Assembly (NCBI RefSeq): GCF_019880305.1
Contig: NZ_CP082301.1
Span: 7,068,001 to 7,132,000 of the forward strand
Source of the DNA: Streptomyces decoyicus
GTDB taxonomy: Bacteria > Actinomycetota > Actinomycetes > Streptomycetales > Streptomycetaceae
DNA: 64,000 bases
Direction: 5' to 3'
Position numbers and translations under genes: made by a program. The notes under the pieces were generated by a model. The model made no database searches, was not told where the DNA came from, and saw only the letters and a program-made list of their open reading frames with translations. Position 1 is the first letter of the stretch. The number at the start of each line of letters is the position of its first letter. Shown one piece after another: positions 16,857 through 24,605 of the stretch.

Positions 16857-17752
16857 CGGGGGCCGGTGTGGGTAAGAGCATGCGCCTCGGTGCGGTTGTC
16901 CTGACCATGGGCAACCGCCCCGAGGAGCTGCGCGCGCTGCTGGACTCGGTCGCCAAGCAGGAGGGCGACCCGATCGAGATCGCGGTCGTCGGCAACGGTT
17001 CGCCGCTGCCCGAGCTCCCCGAGGGCGTACGGACCGTCGAGCTGCCGGAGAACGTCGGCATCCCGGCCGGCCGCAATGTCGGTATCGAGGCGTTCGGTCC
17101 CGGCGGCAGCGAGGTCGACGTGCTGCTCTTCCTCGACGACGACGGGCTGCTGGCCAGGGAGGACACCGCCGAGCTGTGCCGGGAGGCGTTCGCCGCGGAC
17201 CCCGAGCTCGGCATCATCAGCTTCCGGATCGCCGACCCGGACACGGGGGAGACCCAGCGCCGCCACGTCCCGCGGCTGCGGGCCTCGGACCCGATGCGCT
17301 CGTCGCGGGTCACCACCTTCCTCGGCGGTGCGAACGCGGTCCGCACCCATGTCTTCGAGGAGGTCGGCGGGCTGCCCGACGACTTCTTCTACGCGCACGA
17401 GGAGACCGATCTGGCCTGGCGCGCGCTGGACGCGGGCTGGCAGATCGACTACCGCTCGGACATGGTCCTCTTCCATCCGACGACGGCACCGGCCCGGCAC
17501 GCGGTCTACCACCGGATGGTGGCCCGTAACCGTGTGTGGCTGGCCCGGCGCAATCTTCCCGCCCCGCTGGTTCCGGTCTATCTCGGTGTCTGGTTCCTGC
17601 TCACCCTCGCCCGTCGGCCGTCGCGACCGGCGCTGCGGGCTTGGCTGGGCGGCTTCAAGGAGGGCTGGGTGACCCCGAGCGGTCCCAGGCGTCCCATGAA
17701 GTGGGCTACCGTTTGGCGACTGACCCGACTGGGCCGCCCTCCCGTCATCTGA
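16853..17752 (+). CDS. Family-2 glycosyltransferase
   Basis: A 299-residue GT-A-fold enzyme. The early part reads AVVLTMGNRPEELRALLDSV, followed by NVGIPAGRNVGIEA, the metal-binding LFLDDDGLLA (DxD-type) around residue 93, GGANAVRTHVFEEVGG, and the catalytic-base region FYAHEETDLAWRALDAGW around residue 185, as in rhamnosyl- and galactofuranosyl-type GT2 enzymes. The C-terminal 60 residues are amphipathic and probably membrane associated. It would add sugar to the polyol-phosphate or lipid-linked intermediate made by the upstream enzymes. GTG at 16853 overlaps the previous stop by 4 nt. Confidence 0.85.
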   Translation: MTGAGVGKSMRLGAVVLTMGNRPEELRALLDSVAKQEGDPIEIAVVGNGSPLPELPEGVRTVELPENVGIPAGRNVGIEAFGPGGSEVDVLLFLDDDGLLAREDTAELCREAFAADPELGIISFRIADPDTGETQRRHVPRLRASDPMRSSRVTTFLGGANAVRTHVFEEVGGLPDDFFYAHEETDLAWRALDAGWQIDYRSDMVLFHPTTAPARHAVYHRMVARNRVWLARRNLPAPLVPVYLGVWFLLTLARRPSRPALRAWLGGFKEGWVTPSGPRRPMKWATVWRLTRLGRPPVI

Positions 17753-17821
17753 CAAGCTCGGATCTGAGAGCATCAGGCGCGAGCCGGGGCGTGGCCCCGG
17801 CAGCGCACCTTGAGGACGAAA

Positions 17822-18760
17822 GTGTCAACTGTGAGCGAGACCACGCACGACAGTGCGGTCGCCATGAGTGCCCCGCCTGCTTCCGACGAAGGGCTCACCC
17901 CTGCCCAGCGGGCCCAGAAGTACGGGCTCTCGCAGAGCGGGGCCCGTCCCGGCCTTCCGGAGTACGTCCGGCAGCTGTGGGACCGGCGGCACTTCATCTC
18001 CGCCTTTGCCAGTGCCAAGCTGACGGCGCAGTACAGCCAGGCCAAGCTGGGACAGGTCTGGCAGGTGGCGACGCCGCTGCTGAACGCGCTCGTCTACTAC
18101 TTGATCTTCGGTCTGCTGATCGGCACGAGGAAGGGCGTCCCGGACTTCGTCCCGTTCCTGGTGACCGGTGTCTTCATCTTCACCTTCACCCAGAGCTCGG
18201 TGATGGCCGGAACGCGGTCGATCTCGGGCAACCTGGGCCTGGTGCGGGCGCTGCACTTCCCGCGCGCCTGCCTGCCCATCTCGTTCTGCCTGATGCAGCT
18301 GCAGCAGCTGCTGTTCTCGATGGGTGTGCTGGTGGTGATCCTGCTCGGTTTCGGGCAGATCCCCACCTGGTCGTGGCTGCTGGCCGTCCCGGCGCTGACG
18401 CTCCAGTTCGTCTTCAACACCGGCCTGGCGATGGTCATGGCCCGGCTGGGCAGCAAGACCCCGGACCTGGCGCAGCTGATGCCGTTCATCATGCGGACGT
18501 GGATGTATGCGTCGGGCGTGATGTTCAGCATCGACCTGATCCTCAAGGGCAAGCACGTCCCGGCCTTCGTGGAGGTGCTGCTGAACGCCAACCCGGCCGC
18601 CGTGTACATCGACCTGATGCGCTTCGCGCTGATCGACAGCTTCACGCACCACAAGCTGCCGCCGCATGTGTGGGCGTTCGCCGGGGGCTGGGCGCTGCTG
18701 ATGGGCGTCGTCGGCTTTGTGTACTTCTGGAAGGCTGAGGAGCGGTACGGACGTGGCTGA
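17822..18760 (+). CDS. ABC-2 type exporter permease, TagG-like
   Basis: A 312-residue permease with about six membrane helices after a roughly 60-residue cytoplasmic N-terminus. The region YVRQLWDRRHFISAFASAKL followed by YSQAKLGQVWQVATPLLNAL is the conserved entry of TagG/Wzm-type polysaccharide and teichoic-acid exporters. GTG at 17822 has GAGGACGAA at the right distance. It overlaps the ATPase gene by 8 bp. With the ATPase it should flip or export a lipid-linked glycopolymer across the membrane. Confidence 0.88.
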   Translation: MSTVSETTHDSAVAMSAPPASDEGLTPAQRAQKYGLSQSGARPGLPEYVRQLWDRRHFISAFASAKLTAQYSQAKLGQVWQVATPLLNALVYYLIFGLLIGTRKGVPDFVPFLVTGVFIFTFTQSSVMAGTRSISGNLGLVRALHFPRACLPISFCLMQLQQLLFSMGVLVVILLGFGQIPTWSWLLAVPALTLQFVFNTGLAMVMARLGSKTPDLAQLMPFIMRTWMYASGVMFSIDLILKGKHVPAFVEVLLNANPAAVYIDLMRFALIDSFTHHKLPPHVWAFAGGWALLMGVVGFVYFWKAEERYGRG

Positions 18761-19556
18761 GCAGAGCAACGGCATCGAGCCGACAGAAGCCGCGGAGGCC
18801 CGCATCCCGACGGTGATCGCGGACGATCTGCACATCGTCTACCGGGTCTACGGCACCGGTACGGGCAAGGGCGGTGCCACCGCGGCGCTCAACCGCATCG
18901 TCCGGCGCAAGCCCTCGGCGGGCGTACGCGAGGTGCACGCGGTCAAGGGCGTCTCGTTCACCGCCTACCGCGGCGAGTCCATCGGCCTGATCGGCTCCAA
19001 CGGCTCGGGCAAGTCGACGCTGCTCAAGGCGGTCGCCGGCCTGCTGCCCGCCGAGCGCGGCAAGGTCTACACCCACGGCCAGCCCTCGCTGCTGGGCGTG
19101 AACGCCGCGCTGATGAACGACCTGACCGGCGAGAAGAACGTCCTCCTCGGCGGCCTGGCCATGGGCATGTCCCGCGACCAGGTCCGCGAGCGCTACGACG
19201 GCATCGTCGACTTCTCCGGCATCAACGAGAAGGGCGACTTCATCTCGCTGCCGATGCGCACCTACTCCTCCGGCATGGCCGCCCGGCTGCGGTTCTCCAT
19301 CGCCGCGGCCAAGGACCACGACGTGCTGATGATCGACGAGGCCCTGGCCACCGGCGACCGCAGCTTCCAAAAGCGCTCCGAGGCCCGCATCCGCGAACTG
19401 CGCAAGGAAGCCGGCACGGTCTTCCTGGTCAGCCACAACAACAAGTCCATCCGCGACACCTGCGACCGCGTCCTGTGGCTGGAGCGCGGCGAACTGCTGA
19501 TGGACGGCCCGACGGACGAAGTGATCAAGGCGTACGAAAAGGAGACGGGCAAATAG
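18753..19556 (+). CDS. ABC exporter ATPase, TagH-like
   Basis: A 267-residue ATPase: Walker A GSNGSGKSTLLKAVAGLLP (around residue 85), signature TYSSGMAARLRFSIAAA, Walker B VLMIDEALATGD and H-loop FLVSHNNKSI. The spaced loop LLGVNAALMNDLTGEKNVLL is the TagH/Wzt hallmark. It ends after the standard ATPase domain without the carbohydrate-binding extension found in some Wzt proteins. It pairs with the permease that overlaps it upstream. It is the last gene of the glycopolymer operon and is followed by a clear hairpin. Confidence 0.9.
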   Translation: MAEQSNGIEPTEAAEARIPTVIADDLHIVYRVYGTGTGKGGATAALNRIVRRKPSAGVREVHAVKGVSFTAYRGESIGLIGSNGSGKSTLLKAVAGLLPAERGKVYTHGQPSLLGVNAALMNDLTGEKNVLLGGLAMGMSRDQVRERYDGIVDFSGINEKGDFISLPMRTYSSGMAARLRFSIAAAKDHDVLMIDEALATGDRSFQKRSEARIRELRKEAGTVFLVSHNNKSIRDTCDRVLWLERGELLMDGPTDEVIKAYEKETGK

Positions 19557-19571
19557 CCCCTCCCGCAGCCG

Positions 19572-19604
19572 AAGGCCTCCGTGAGTCAGCCTCGCGGGGG
19601 CCTT
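19572..19604 (+). terminator. Terminator of the glycopolymer operon
   Basis: AAGGCCTCCGTGAG (19572-19585) pairs with CTCGCGGGGGCCTT (19591-19604) over 14 bp including two G-T pairs, with a 5-nt loop, 15 bp after the tagH-like stop codon. Confidence 0.8.
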
Positions 19605-19877
19605 CGAGCGTCATGAAATGGTCAACTCCATTGGATTCGGGAACAGTTCGGGCGTAATGGATGTTGACCGGATCGTTTCCTCAAGCTTCGGGACCCCCTC
19701 GGACGCGGGCGAGATGTACGGCGTAAGCTGTACGGGTACCGAACAGCACAAGTGGTATATGTCGGGCAATGCTCACCCGAGCGGGCGATGTGGGCTCGAT
19801 CGGGCGCGGCGCCTGCTGCGGCGTGTCCGAAATAGGATGTTTTAGCTTGGCGGTGTAGAACGGGAGACGTGACGGCA
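19605..19877 (+). promoter_or_regulatory. Leader and promoter region of the hopanoid operon
   Basis: No gene is seen. The stretch is less GC-rich than its surroundings. TAGGAT at 19833-19838 matches the Streptomyces -10 consensus and is the best candidate promoter element for hpnC, but no convincing -35 lies 16-18 bp upstream. A transcript from there would start near 19845 and reach the small leader ORF at 19878 within about 35 nt. Confidence 0.35.
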
Positions 19878-19928
19878 ATGGCTACTGGTTCGCTCCGGCA
19901 CCGAAATGCGCCGGGCAGCCCCCGGTGA
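19878..19928 (+). CDS. Possible 16-codon leader peptide overlapping the hpnC start
   Basis: ATG at 19878 opens a frame reading MATGSLRHRNAPGSPR and stops at TGA 19926-19928. The stop overlaps the hpnC GTG at 19925 in the GTGA arrangement used between the cluster genes. GGGAG at 19862-19866 lies 11 nt upstream, while hpnC itself has no Shine-Dalgarno of its own, because its upstream sequence is this ORF. Translation of the leader could therefore deliver ribosomes to hpnC. It resembles no family I know and could be chance. Confidence 0.4.
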   Translation: MATGSLRHRNAPGSPR

Positions 19929-20872
19929 GCCGAGACAACGAGCAGGCGCGTCGCGCCTTCCTCCGACGGGGGGCGGCGGGTGACGGGCGGGAGCAGACGC
20001 GCACCGTGCTCGATCAGGCCGCACACGAGAACTTCCCGGTCGCGCCGTTCTTTCTGCCCCGCGCGTGGCGCACGGACCTGATGGCCGTCTATGGCTTCGC
20101 CCGGCTCGTCGACGACATCGGTGACGGCGATCTCGCACCCGGCGGCGGCGATGCCGTACTCCTCGGACTCGACCGCGCGCAATGCGACAACCGGCCGGCG
20201 CTGCTGGACGCACTGGAAGCGGACCTGCACCGCGTCTTCAGCGACCGTGCACCCGGCCCCGGGCATCCGCTCATGCGCCGGCTCGGCCCGACGGTCCGCC
20301 GCTGCGCGCTGACCCCCGAGCCGTTCCTCGCTCTCATCGAGGCCAACCGGCAGGACCAGCGGGTGAGCCGCTACGGCACCTACGACGACCTGGCCGCCTA
20401 CTGCGAGCTGTCCGCCAACCCCGTCGGCCGGCTCGTCCTCGCCATTACCGGTACCGCGAGCCCCGAACGCATCCGCCGCTCGGACGCGGTCTGCACCGCC
20501 CTCCAGATCGTCGAACACGTCCAGGACGTGGCCGAGGACCTCGGGCGGGACCGCATCTACCTCCCCGCCGAGGACATGAAACGCTTTGGGGTCAACGAGG
20601 CCGATCTGGCCGCGCCGAGCGGGGGCGCATCGGTGCGTGCACTGATCGCCTACGAAGCCGAACGCGCCCGTGAGCTGCTGAATGAAGGCACCCCGCTGGT
20701 GGGTAGCGTCCACGGCAGACTCAAGCTGCTGCTGGCCGGTTTTGTCGGTGGCGGACGCGCTGCACTCCAGGCGGTCGCGGCCGCCGATCACGACGTACTC
20801 CCTGGACCGCCCAAGCCGACCAAGCTCAGCCTGCTGCGCGAGGTGGGGGCGACATTGCGAAGAGAGGGGTGA
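19925..20872 (+). CDS. hpnC: Squalene synthase-like HpnC (hydroxysqualene synthase)
   Basis: A 315-residue trans-isoprenyl diphosphate synthase, head-to-head type. The first aspartate motif is LVDDIGDGDL (around residue 60). The second is modified (VEHVQDVAEDLGRDRIYLP), as is usual for HpnC. In the HpnCDE route two farnesyl diphosphates become presqualene diphosphate (HpnD), then hydroxysqualene (HpnC), then squalene (HpnE). It starts at GTG 19925, coupled to a possible leader peptide, and ends in a GTGA overlap with hpnD. It heads the hopanoid operon. Confidence 0.93.
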   Translation: MSRDNEQARRAFLRRGAAGDGREQTRTVLDQAAHENFPVAPFFLPRAWRTDLMAVYGFARLVDDIGDGDLAPGGGDAVLLGLDRAQCDNRPALLDALEADLHRVFSDRAPGPGHPLMRRLGPTVRRCALTPEPFLALIEANRQDQRVSRYGTYDDLAAYCELSANPVGRLVLAITGTASPERIRRSDAVCTALQIVEHVQDVAEDLGRDRIYLPAEDMKRFGVNEADLAAPSGGASVRALIAYEAERARELLNEGTPLVGSVHGRLKLLLAGFVGGGRAALQAVAAADHDVLPGPPKPTKLSLLREVGATLRREG

Positions 20873-21822
20873 GTCGGACCGTGGAGGCAACTGCACACGC
20901 GTCCGCGCCGGTGCTCGCTGCGTACCGCTACTGCGAGGCCATCACCGGGCAGCAGGCACGCAACTTCGCCTACGGCATCCGGCTGCTGCCGACCGACAAG
21001 CGGCAGGCCATGTCGGCGCTCTACGCCTTCTCCCGCCGGGTCGACGACATCGGTGACGGCACCCTGGAGCCCACCGCCAAGCAAGGGCGCCTGGAGGACA
21101 CCCGGGCGCTGCTGGCGCGCATCAAGGACGGCCGGATCGCCGAGGACGACACCGACCCGGTGGCCGTCGCGCTGTCCGACGCCGCCCGCCGCTTCCCGCT
21201 GCCGCTGGACGGTCTCGACGAGCTGATCGACGGCGTGCTGATGGATGTGCGCGGCGAGACCTACGAGACCTGGGACGAGCTGAGGGGCTACTGCCGCTGT
21301 GTCGCCGGCGCCATCGGACGGCTCTCGCTGGGCGTGTTCGGCACCGTGCCGGGCGCACAGGACGCCGAGCGCGCTTCCGAGTACGCCGACACCCTCGGCC
21401 TCGCCCTGCAACTGACCAATATTCTCCGGGACGTTCGCGAGGACGCCGGCAACGGCCGTACGTACCTCCCTGCCGAGGACCTCGCCAAGTTCGGCTGCGC
21501 GGCCGGGTTCGAGCGCCCCGTACCGCCGCCCGGCGCCGACTTCACCGGCCTGGTGCACTTCGAGGTGAAGCGCGCCCGCGCGCTGTTCGCCGAGGGCTTC
21601 CGGCTGTTGCCGATGCTCGACCGGCGCAGCGGTGCCTGTGTGGCCGCGATGGCCGGCATCTACCACCGCCTGCTGTCCCGGATCGCCGCCGACCCCGAGG
21701 CGGTGCTGCGCGGCCGGGTCTCGCTGCCCGGCCGGGAGAAGGCGTTCGTCGCGGTGCGCGGGCTGTCCGGGCTCGACGCGCGGGCGATCGGCCGCCGGGA
21801 GTCCGTCCGGAGGCGCGGATGA
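20869..21822 (+). CDS. hpnD: Presqualene diphosphate synthase HpnD
   Basis: A 317-residue head-to-head prenyl synthase paralogous to hpnC. The two metal-binding motifs are RRVDDIGDGTL (around residue 55) and LTNILRDVREDAGNGRTYLP (around residue 185), both intact. It condenses two farnesyl diphosphates into presqualene diphosphate. The C-terminus (GREKAFVAVRGLSGLDARAI) is typical of HpnD. GTG at 20869 overlaps the hpnC stop, and the stop at 21820-21822 overlaps the ATG of a tiny ORF. Confidence 0.94.
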   Translation: MSRTVEATAHASAPVLAAYRYCEAITGQQARNFAYGIRLLPTDKRQAMSALYAFSRRVDDIGDGTLEPTAKQGRLEDTRALLARIKDGRIAEDDTDPVAVALSDAARRFPLPLDGLDELIDGVLMDVRGETYETWDELRGYCRCVAGAIGRLSLGVFGTVPGAQDAERASEYADTLGLALQLTNILRDVREDAGNGRTYLPAEDLAKFGCAAGFERPVPPPGADFTGLVHFEVKRARALFAEGFRLLPMLDRRSGACVAAMAGIYHRLLSRIAADPEAVLRGRVSLPGREKAFVAVRGLSGLDARAIGRRESVRRRG

Positions 21823-21926
21823 TGCACCGGGCGGCGCACGACAGCGGTGACCCCGCGTCAGCGCGGCAGGCAACCCTCTCCCGGGTGGCTGCGTCCCTCA
21901 CAGCAGTACGGGGGGAGATCACATGA
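21819..21926 (+). CDS. 35-residue small ORF between hpnD and hpnE (DUF6380-like)
   Basis: ATG at 21819 overlaps the hpnD stop (ATGA). The frame reads MMHRAAHDSGDPASARQATL, then SRVAASLTAVRGEIT, and stops at TGA 21924-21926, which overlaps the hpnE ATG at 21923 in the same way. The ORF thus fills the whole gap with 4-nt overlaps at both ends. The core (R/K)-x-ATLSRVAASLTA matches, from memory, the pattern of DUF6380 small proteins found in Streptomyces. GAGGCGCGG upstream could be its ribosome binding site. It may be a coupling peptide or a true small subunit; function unknown. Confidence 0.6.
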   Translation: MMHRAAHDSGDPASARQATLSRVAASLTAVRGEIT

Positions 21927-23380
21927 CATCGGGAGCCAGGCGGCCCGGCCCGCGGCACGTCCTGCCGTCAGGCCGTCCCGAGGGCGCGGCCGCGGTGGTC
22001 ATCGGGGGCGGTCTCGCGGGTACCACCGCGGCGCTCGCACTGGCCGACGCGGGGCTGCGGGTCACCCTGGTCGAGGGCCGGCCCCGCCTCGGCGGGCTGG
22101 TCTTCTCCTTCCGCCGCGACTCCGGCGCCGGCGAGCTGACCGTCGACAACGGCCAGCATGTCCATCTCCGCTGCTGCACCGCCTACACCCGGCTGCTGGA
22201 GCGGATCGGCGCCGCGCAACTGGTGCCCCTCCAGGACCGTATGGACGTACCCGTACTGGACGCCGACCGGATGCGGCTCGGCCGGCTGCGCCGTACCGCG
22301 CTCCCCGTACCGCTGCACCTCGCCCGGAGCCTGGCCGGCTATCCGCATCTCTCGCCCGCCGAGCGCGCCGGCGTCGTCCGCGCCACCCTCGCGCTCAAGG
22401 GCCTCGACCCGGCCGACCCCGCGCTGGACGGCGTGGACTTCGGCAGCTGGCTGCGCCGGTACGGCCAGTCCGCCCGCGCCATCGAGGCGCTGTGGGACCT
22501 GGTCGGCATCGCGACCCTCAACGCCCGTGCCGACGACGTCTCGATGGGCCTGGCCGCCAAGGTCTTCAAGACCGGGCTGCTGTCCGCCCCCGGCGCCGCC
22601 GACATCGGCTGGTCCCGCGTCCCGCTCGGCGACGTCCATGACACCCTCGCCCGCACGGCCCTGGAGAAGGCCGGCGTACGCATCGCCCTGCGCACCCGCG
22701 CCGGGGCTCTCACGCGCAGCGACGACGGCTGGCAGGTCACGGTGGAGAACGGCCCGCACGGCAGCGAGCAGCTGGCCGCGGACACCGTTGTCCTCGCCGT
22801 ACCGCAGCGCGAGGCCCACACCCTGCTGCCCGACGGGACGCTGGACGGCAAGGACCGGCTGCTGGACATCGGCACGGCCCCGATCCTCAACCTCCATGTC
22901 GTCTACGACCGCAAGGTGCTGCGCCGCCCCTTCTTCGCCGCGGTCGGCTCCCCGGTCCAGTGGGTCTTCGACCGCACCGACGCCTCGGGGCTGACGCACC
23001 TCGCGGGTCGTGAGCGCTGCCAGTATCTGGCGGTCTCGCAGTCCGCCGCGCAGGACGAGATCGACCAGCCGGTCGCCAAGCTCCGTGCCCGCTACCTGCC
23101 CGAGCTGGAGCGGCTGCTGCCCGCCGCCCGCGGCGCCAGGATCCACGACTTCTTCGTCACCCGCGAGCGCACCGCGACCTTTGCGCCCGCCCCAGGCGTC
23201 GGCAGGCTCCGCCCCGCCGCCCGCACTCAAGCTCCCGGCCTGTTCCTGGCCGGTGCGTGGACCGCCACCGGGTGGCCCGCGACCATGGAAAGCGCTGTTC
23301 GCAGCGGCACTGCCGCCGCTCGCGAGGCACTCACCGAACTCGGCTTCCCCCAGGGCCAGTTGCCTCAGGAGGCGGCATGA
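21923..23380 (+). CDS. hpnE: Hydroxysqualene dehydroxylase HpnE
   Basis: A 485-residue FAD-dependent amine-oxidase/phytoene-desaturase-fold protein. The dinucleotide-binding motif is VVIGGGLAGTTAALALADAG (residues 25-45) with LVEGRPRLGG after it. NGQHVHLRCCTAYTRLLERIG is the family-specific block, and the C-terminal FAD contact is GLFLAGAWTATGWPATMESA. It reduces hydroxysqualene to squalene in the bacterial HpnCDE pathway. It overlaps the small ORF before it and the prenyl synthase after it (ATGA), so it lies within one translationally coupled unit. Confidence 0.93.
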   Translation: MTSGARRPGPRHVLPSGRPEGAAAVVIGGGLAGTTAALALADAGLRVTLVEGRPRLGGLVFSFRRDSGAGELTVDNGQHVHLRCCTAYTRLLERIGAAQLVPLQDRMDVPVLDADRMRLGRLRRTALPVPLHLARSLAGYPHLSPAERAGVVRATLALKGLDPADPALDGVDFGSWLRRYGQSARAIEALWDLVGIATLNARADDVSMGLAAKVFKTGLLSAPGAADIGWSRVPLGDVHDTLARTALEKAGVRIALRTRAGALTRSDDGWQVTVENGPHGSEQLAADTVVLAVPQREAHTLLPDGTLDGKDRLLDIGTAPILNLHVVYDRKVLRRPFFAAVGSPVQWVFDRTDASGLTHLAGRERCQYLAVSQSAAQDEIDQPVAKLRARYLPELERLLPAARGARIHDFFVTRERTATFAPAPGVGRLRPAARTQAPGLFLAGAWTATGWPATMESAVRSGTAAAREALTELGFPQGQLPQEAA

Positions 23381-24498
23381 CTACGAGTACGAGCGCTCGC
23401 ACGAGCACGAGCATCGGAAACAGAGGAGAAACCGTGAATCCGGCTTCCCCAGCTATCGACACCGAGAGCGTCACCGCGCTGCTGGAGCGCGGGCGGACAC
23501 TCGCCACTCCCGTGCTGCGTGCCGCCGTGGACCGGCTCGCTCCTCCCATGGACACCGTCGCCGCTTACCACTTCGGCTGGATCGACGCCGCGGGCCGTCC
23601 CACCACGGGCGACAGCGGCAAGGCGGTCCGGCCCGCGCTCGCCCTGCTGTCGGCCGAGGCCGCCGGCGCGGCTCCCGAGGTCGGTATCCCCGGCGCGGTC
23701 GCCGTCGAGCTGGTGCACAACTTCTCGCTGCTGCACGACGACCTCATGGACGGTGACGAGCAGCGCAGGCACCGCGACACCGTCTGGAAGGTGCACGGCC
23801 CCGCACAGGCCATCCTCGTCGGCGATGCGCTCTTCGCCCTCGCCAACGAAATACTGCTGGAGCTCGGCACGGTCGACGCCGGTCGCGCCACCCGCCGGCT
23901 GACCCTGGCCTCCCGCAAACTGATCGACGGTCAGGCCCAGGACATCTCCTACGAGCACCGCGAGCGGGTCACCGTCGAGGAGTGCCTGGAGATGGAGGGC
24001 AACAAGACCGGCGCGCTGCTGGCCTGCGCCGTCTCCATCGGTGCCGTCCTCGGCGGCGCCGACGACCGTACCGCCGACACCCTGGAGAAGTACGGCTACC
24101 ACCTCGGCCTCGCCTTCCAGGCCGTCGACGATCTGCTCGGCATCTGGGGCGACCCGGACGCCACCGGCAAGCGGCCCTGGAGCGACCTGCGCCAGCGCAA
24201 GAAGTCGCTGCCGGTCGTCGCCGCGCTGGCCGCAGGCGGCCAGGCCTCCGAGCGTCTCGCCGAGATCCTGGCGGCCGACGCGAAGAAGAGCGAGACCGAG
24301 ATCGCCGACTTCACCGAGGAGGAGTTCGCCTCCCGCGCGGCTCTCATCGAGGAGGCCGGCGGCCGTGAGTGGACCTCGCAGGAGGCCCGCCGCCAGCACG
24401 CCACCGCCGTCGCAGCCCTTGAGGAGATCGACATCCCGGAGCAGGTCCGTGCACAGCTCGTCGCACTCGCGGACTTCGTCGTTGTACGCGAGAGATGA
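23377..24498 (+). CDS. Polyprenyl (farnesyl/geranylgeranyl-type) diphosphate synthase
   Basis: A 373-residue all-alpha prenyl elongase. The first aspartate-rich motif is SLLHDDLMDGDEQRRHRDTV (around residue 125) and the second is FQAVDDLLGIWGD (around 250), followed by KKSLPVV. In this operon it should supply farnesyl diphosphate for HpnCD. There are two plausible starts: ATG at 23377 with AGGAGG 6 nt upstream and an ATGA overlap with hpnE, and GTG at 23434 with GAGGAG at good spacing. The 19 residues between are low-complexity Thr/Ser/Arg encoded by ACGAGNNCGAGC-like repeats, so the shorter form may be the conserved enzyme. Confidence 0.88.
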   Translation: MTTSTSARTSTSIGNRGETVNPASPAIDTESVTALLERGRTLATPVLRAAVDRLAPPMDTVAAYHFGWIDAAGRPTTGDSGKAVRPALALLSAEAAGAAPEVGIPGAVAVELVHNFSLLHDDLMDGDEQRRHRDTVWKVHGPAQAILVGDALFALANEILLELGTVDAGRATRRLTLASRKLIDGQAQDISYEHRERVTVEECLEMEGNKTGALLACAVSIGAVLGGADDRTADTLEKYGYHLGLAFQAVDDLLGIWGDPDATGKRPWSDLRQRKKSLPVVAALAAGGQASERLAEILAADAKKSETEIADFTEEEFASRAALIEEAGGREWTSQEARRQHATAVAALEEIDIPEQVRAQLVALADFVVVRER

Positions 24499-24605
24499 GC
24501 CGCATCGACACCGAATAGATCGCAGTCGCCGGCCGGTGCCAGCCGGGCGCCGGCCGACGGAATCCCTGAGCACGCTTTTCACAGTTCACTGCCGAAGGGG
24601 AAGCC

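Noticed and set aside
17805..17815. CTTGAGG near 17808 as another SoxR half-site
   Set aside because: No matching CCTCAAG arm at the required spacing; it is part of the ribosome binding region of the exporter permease.
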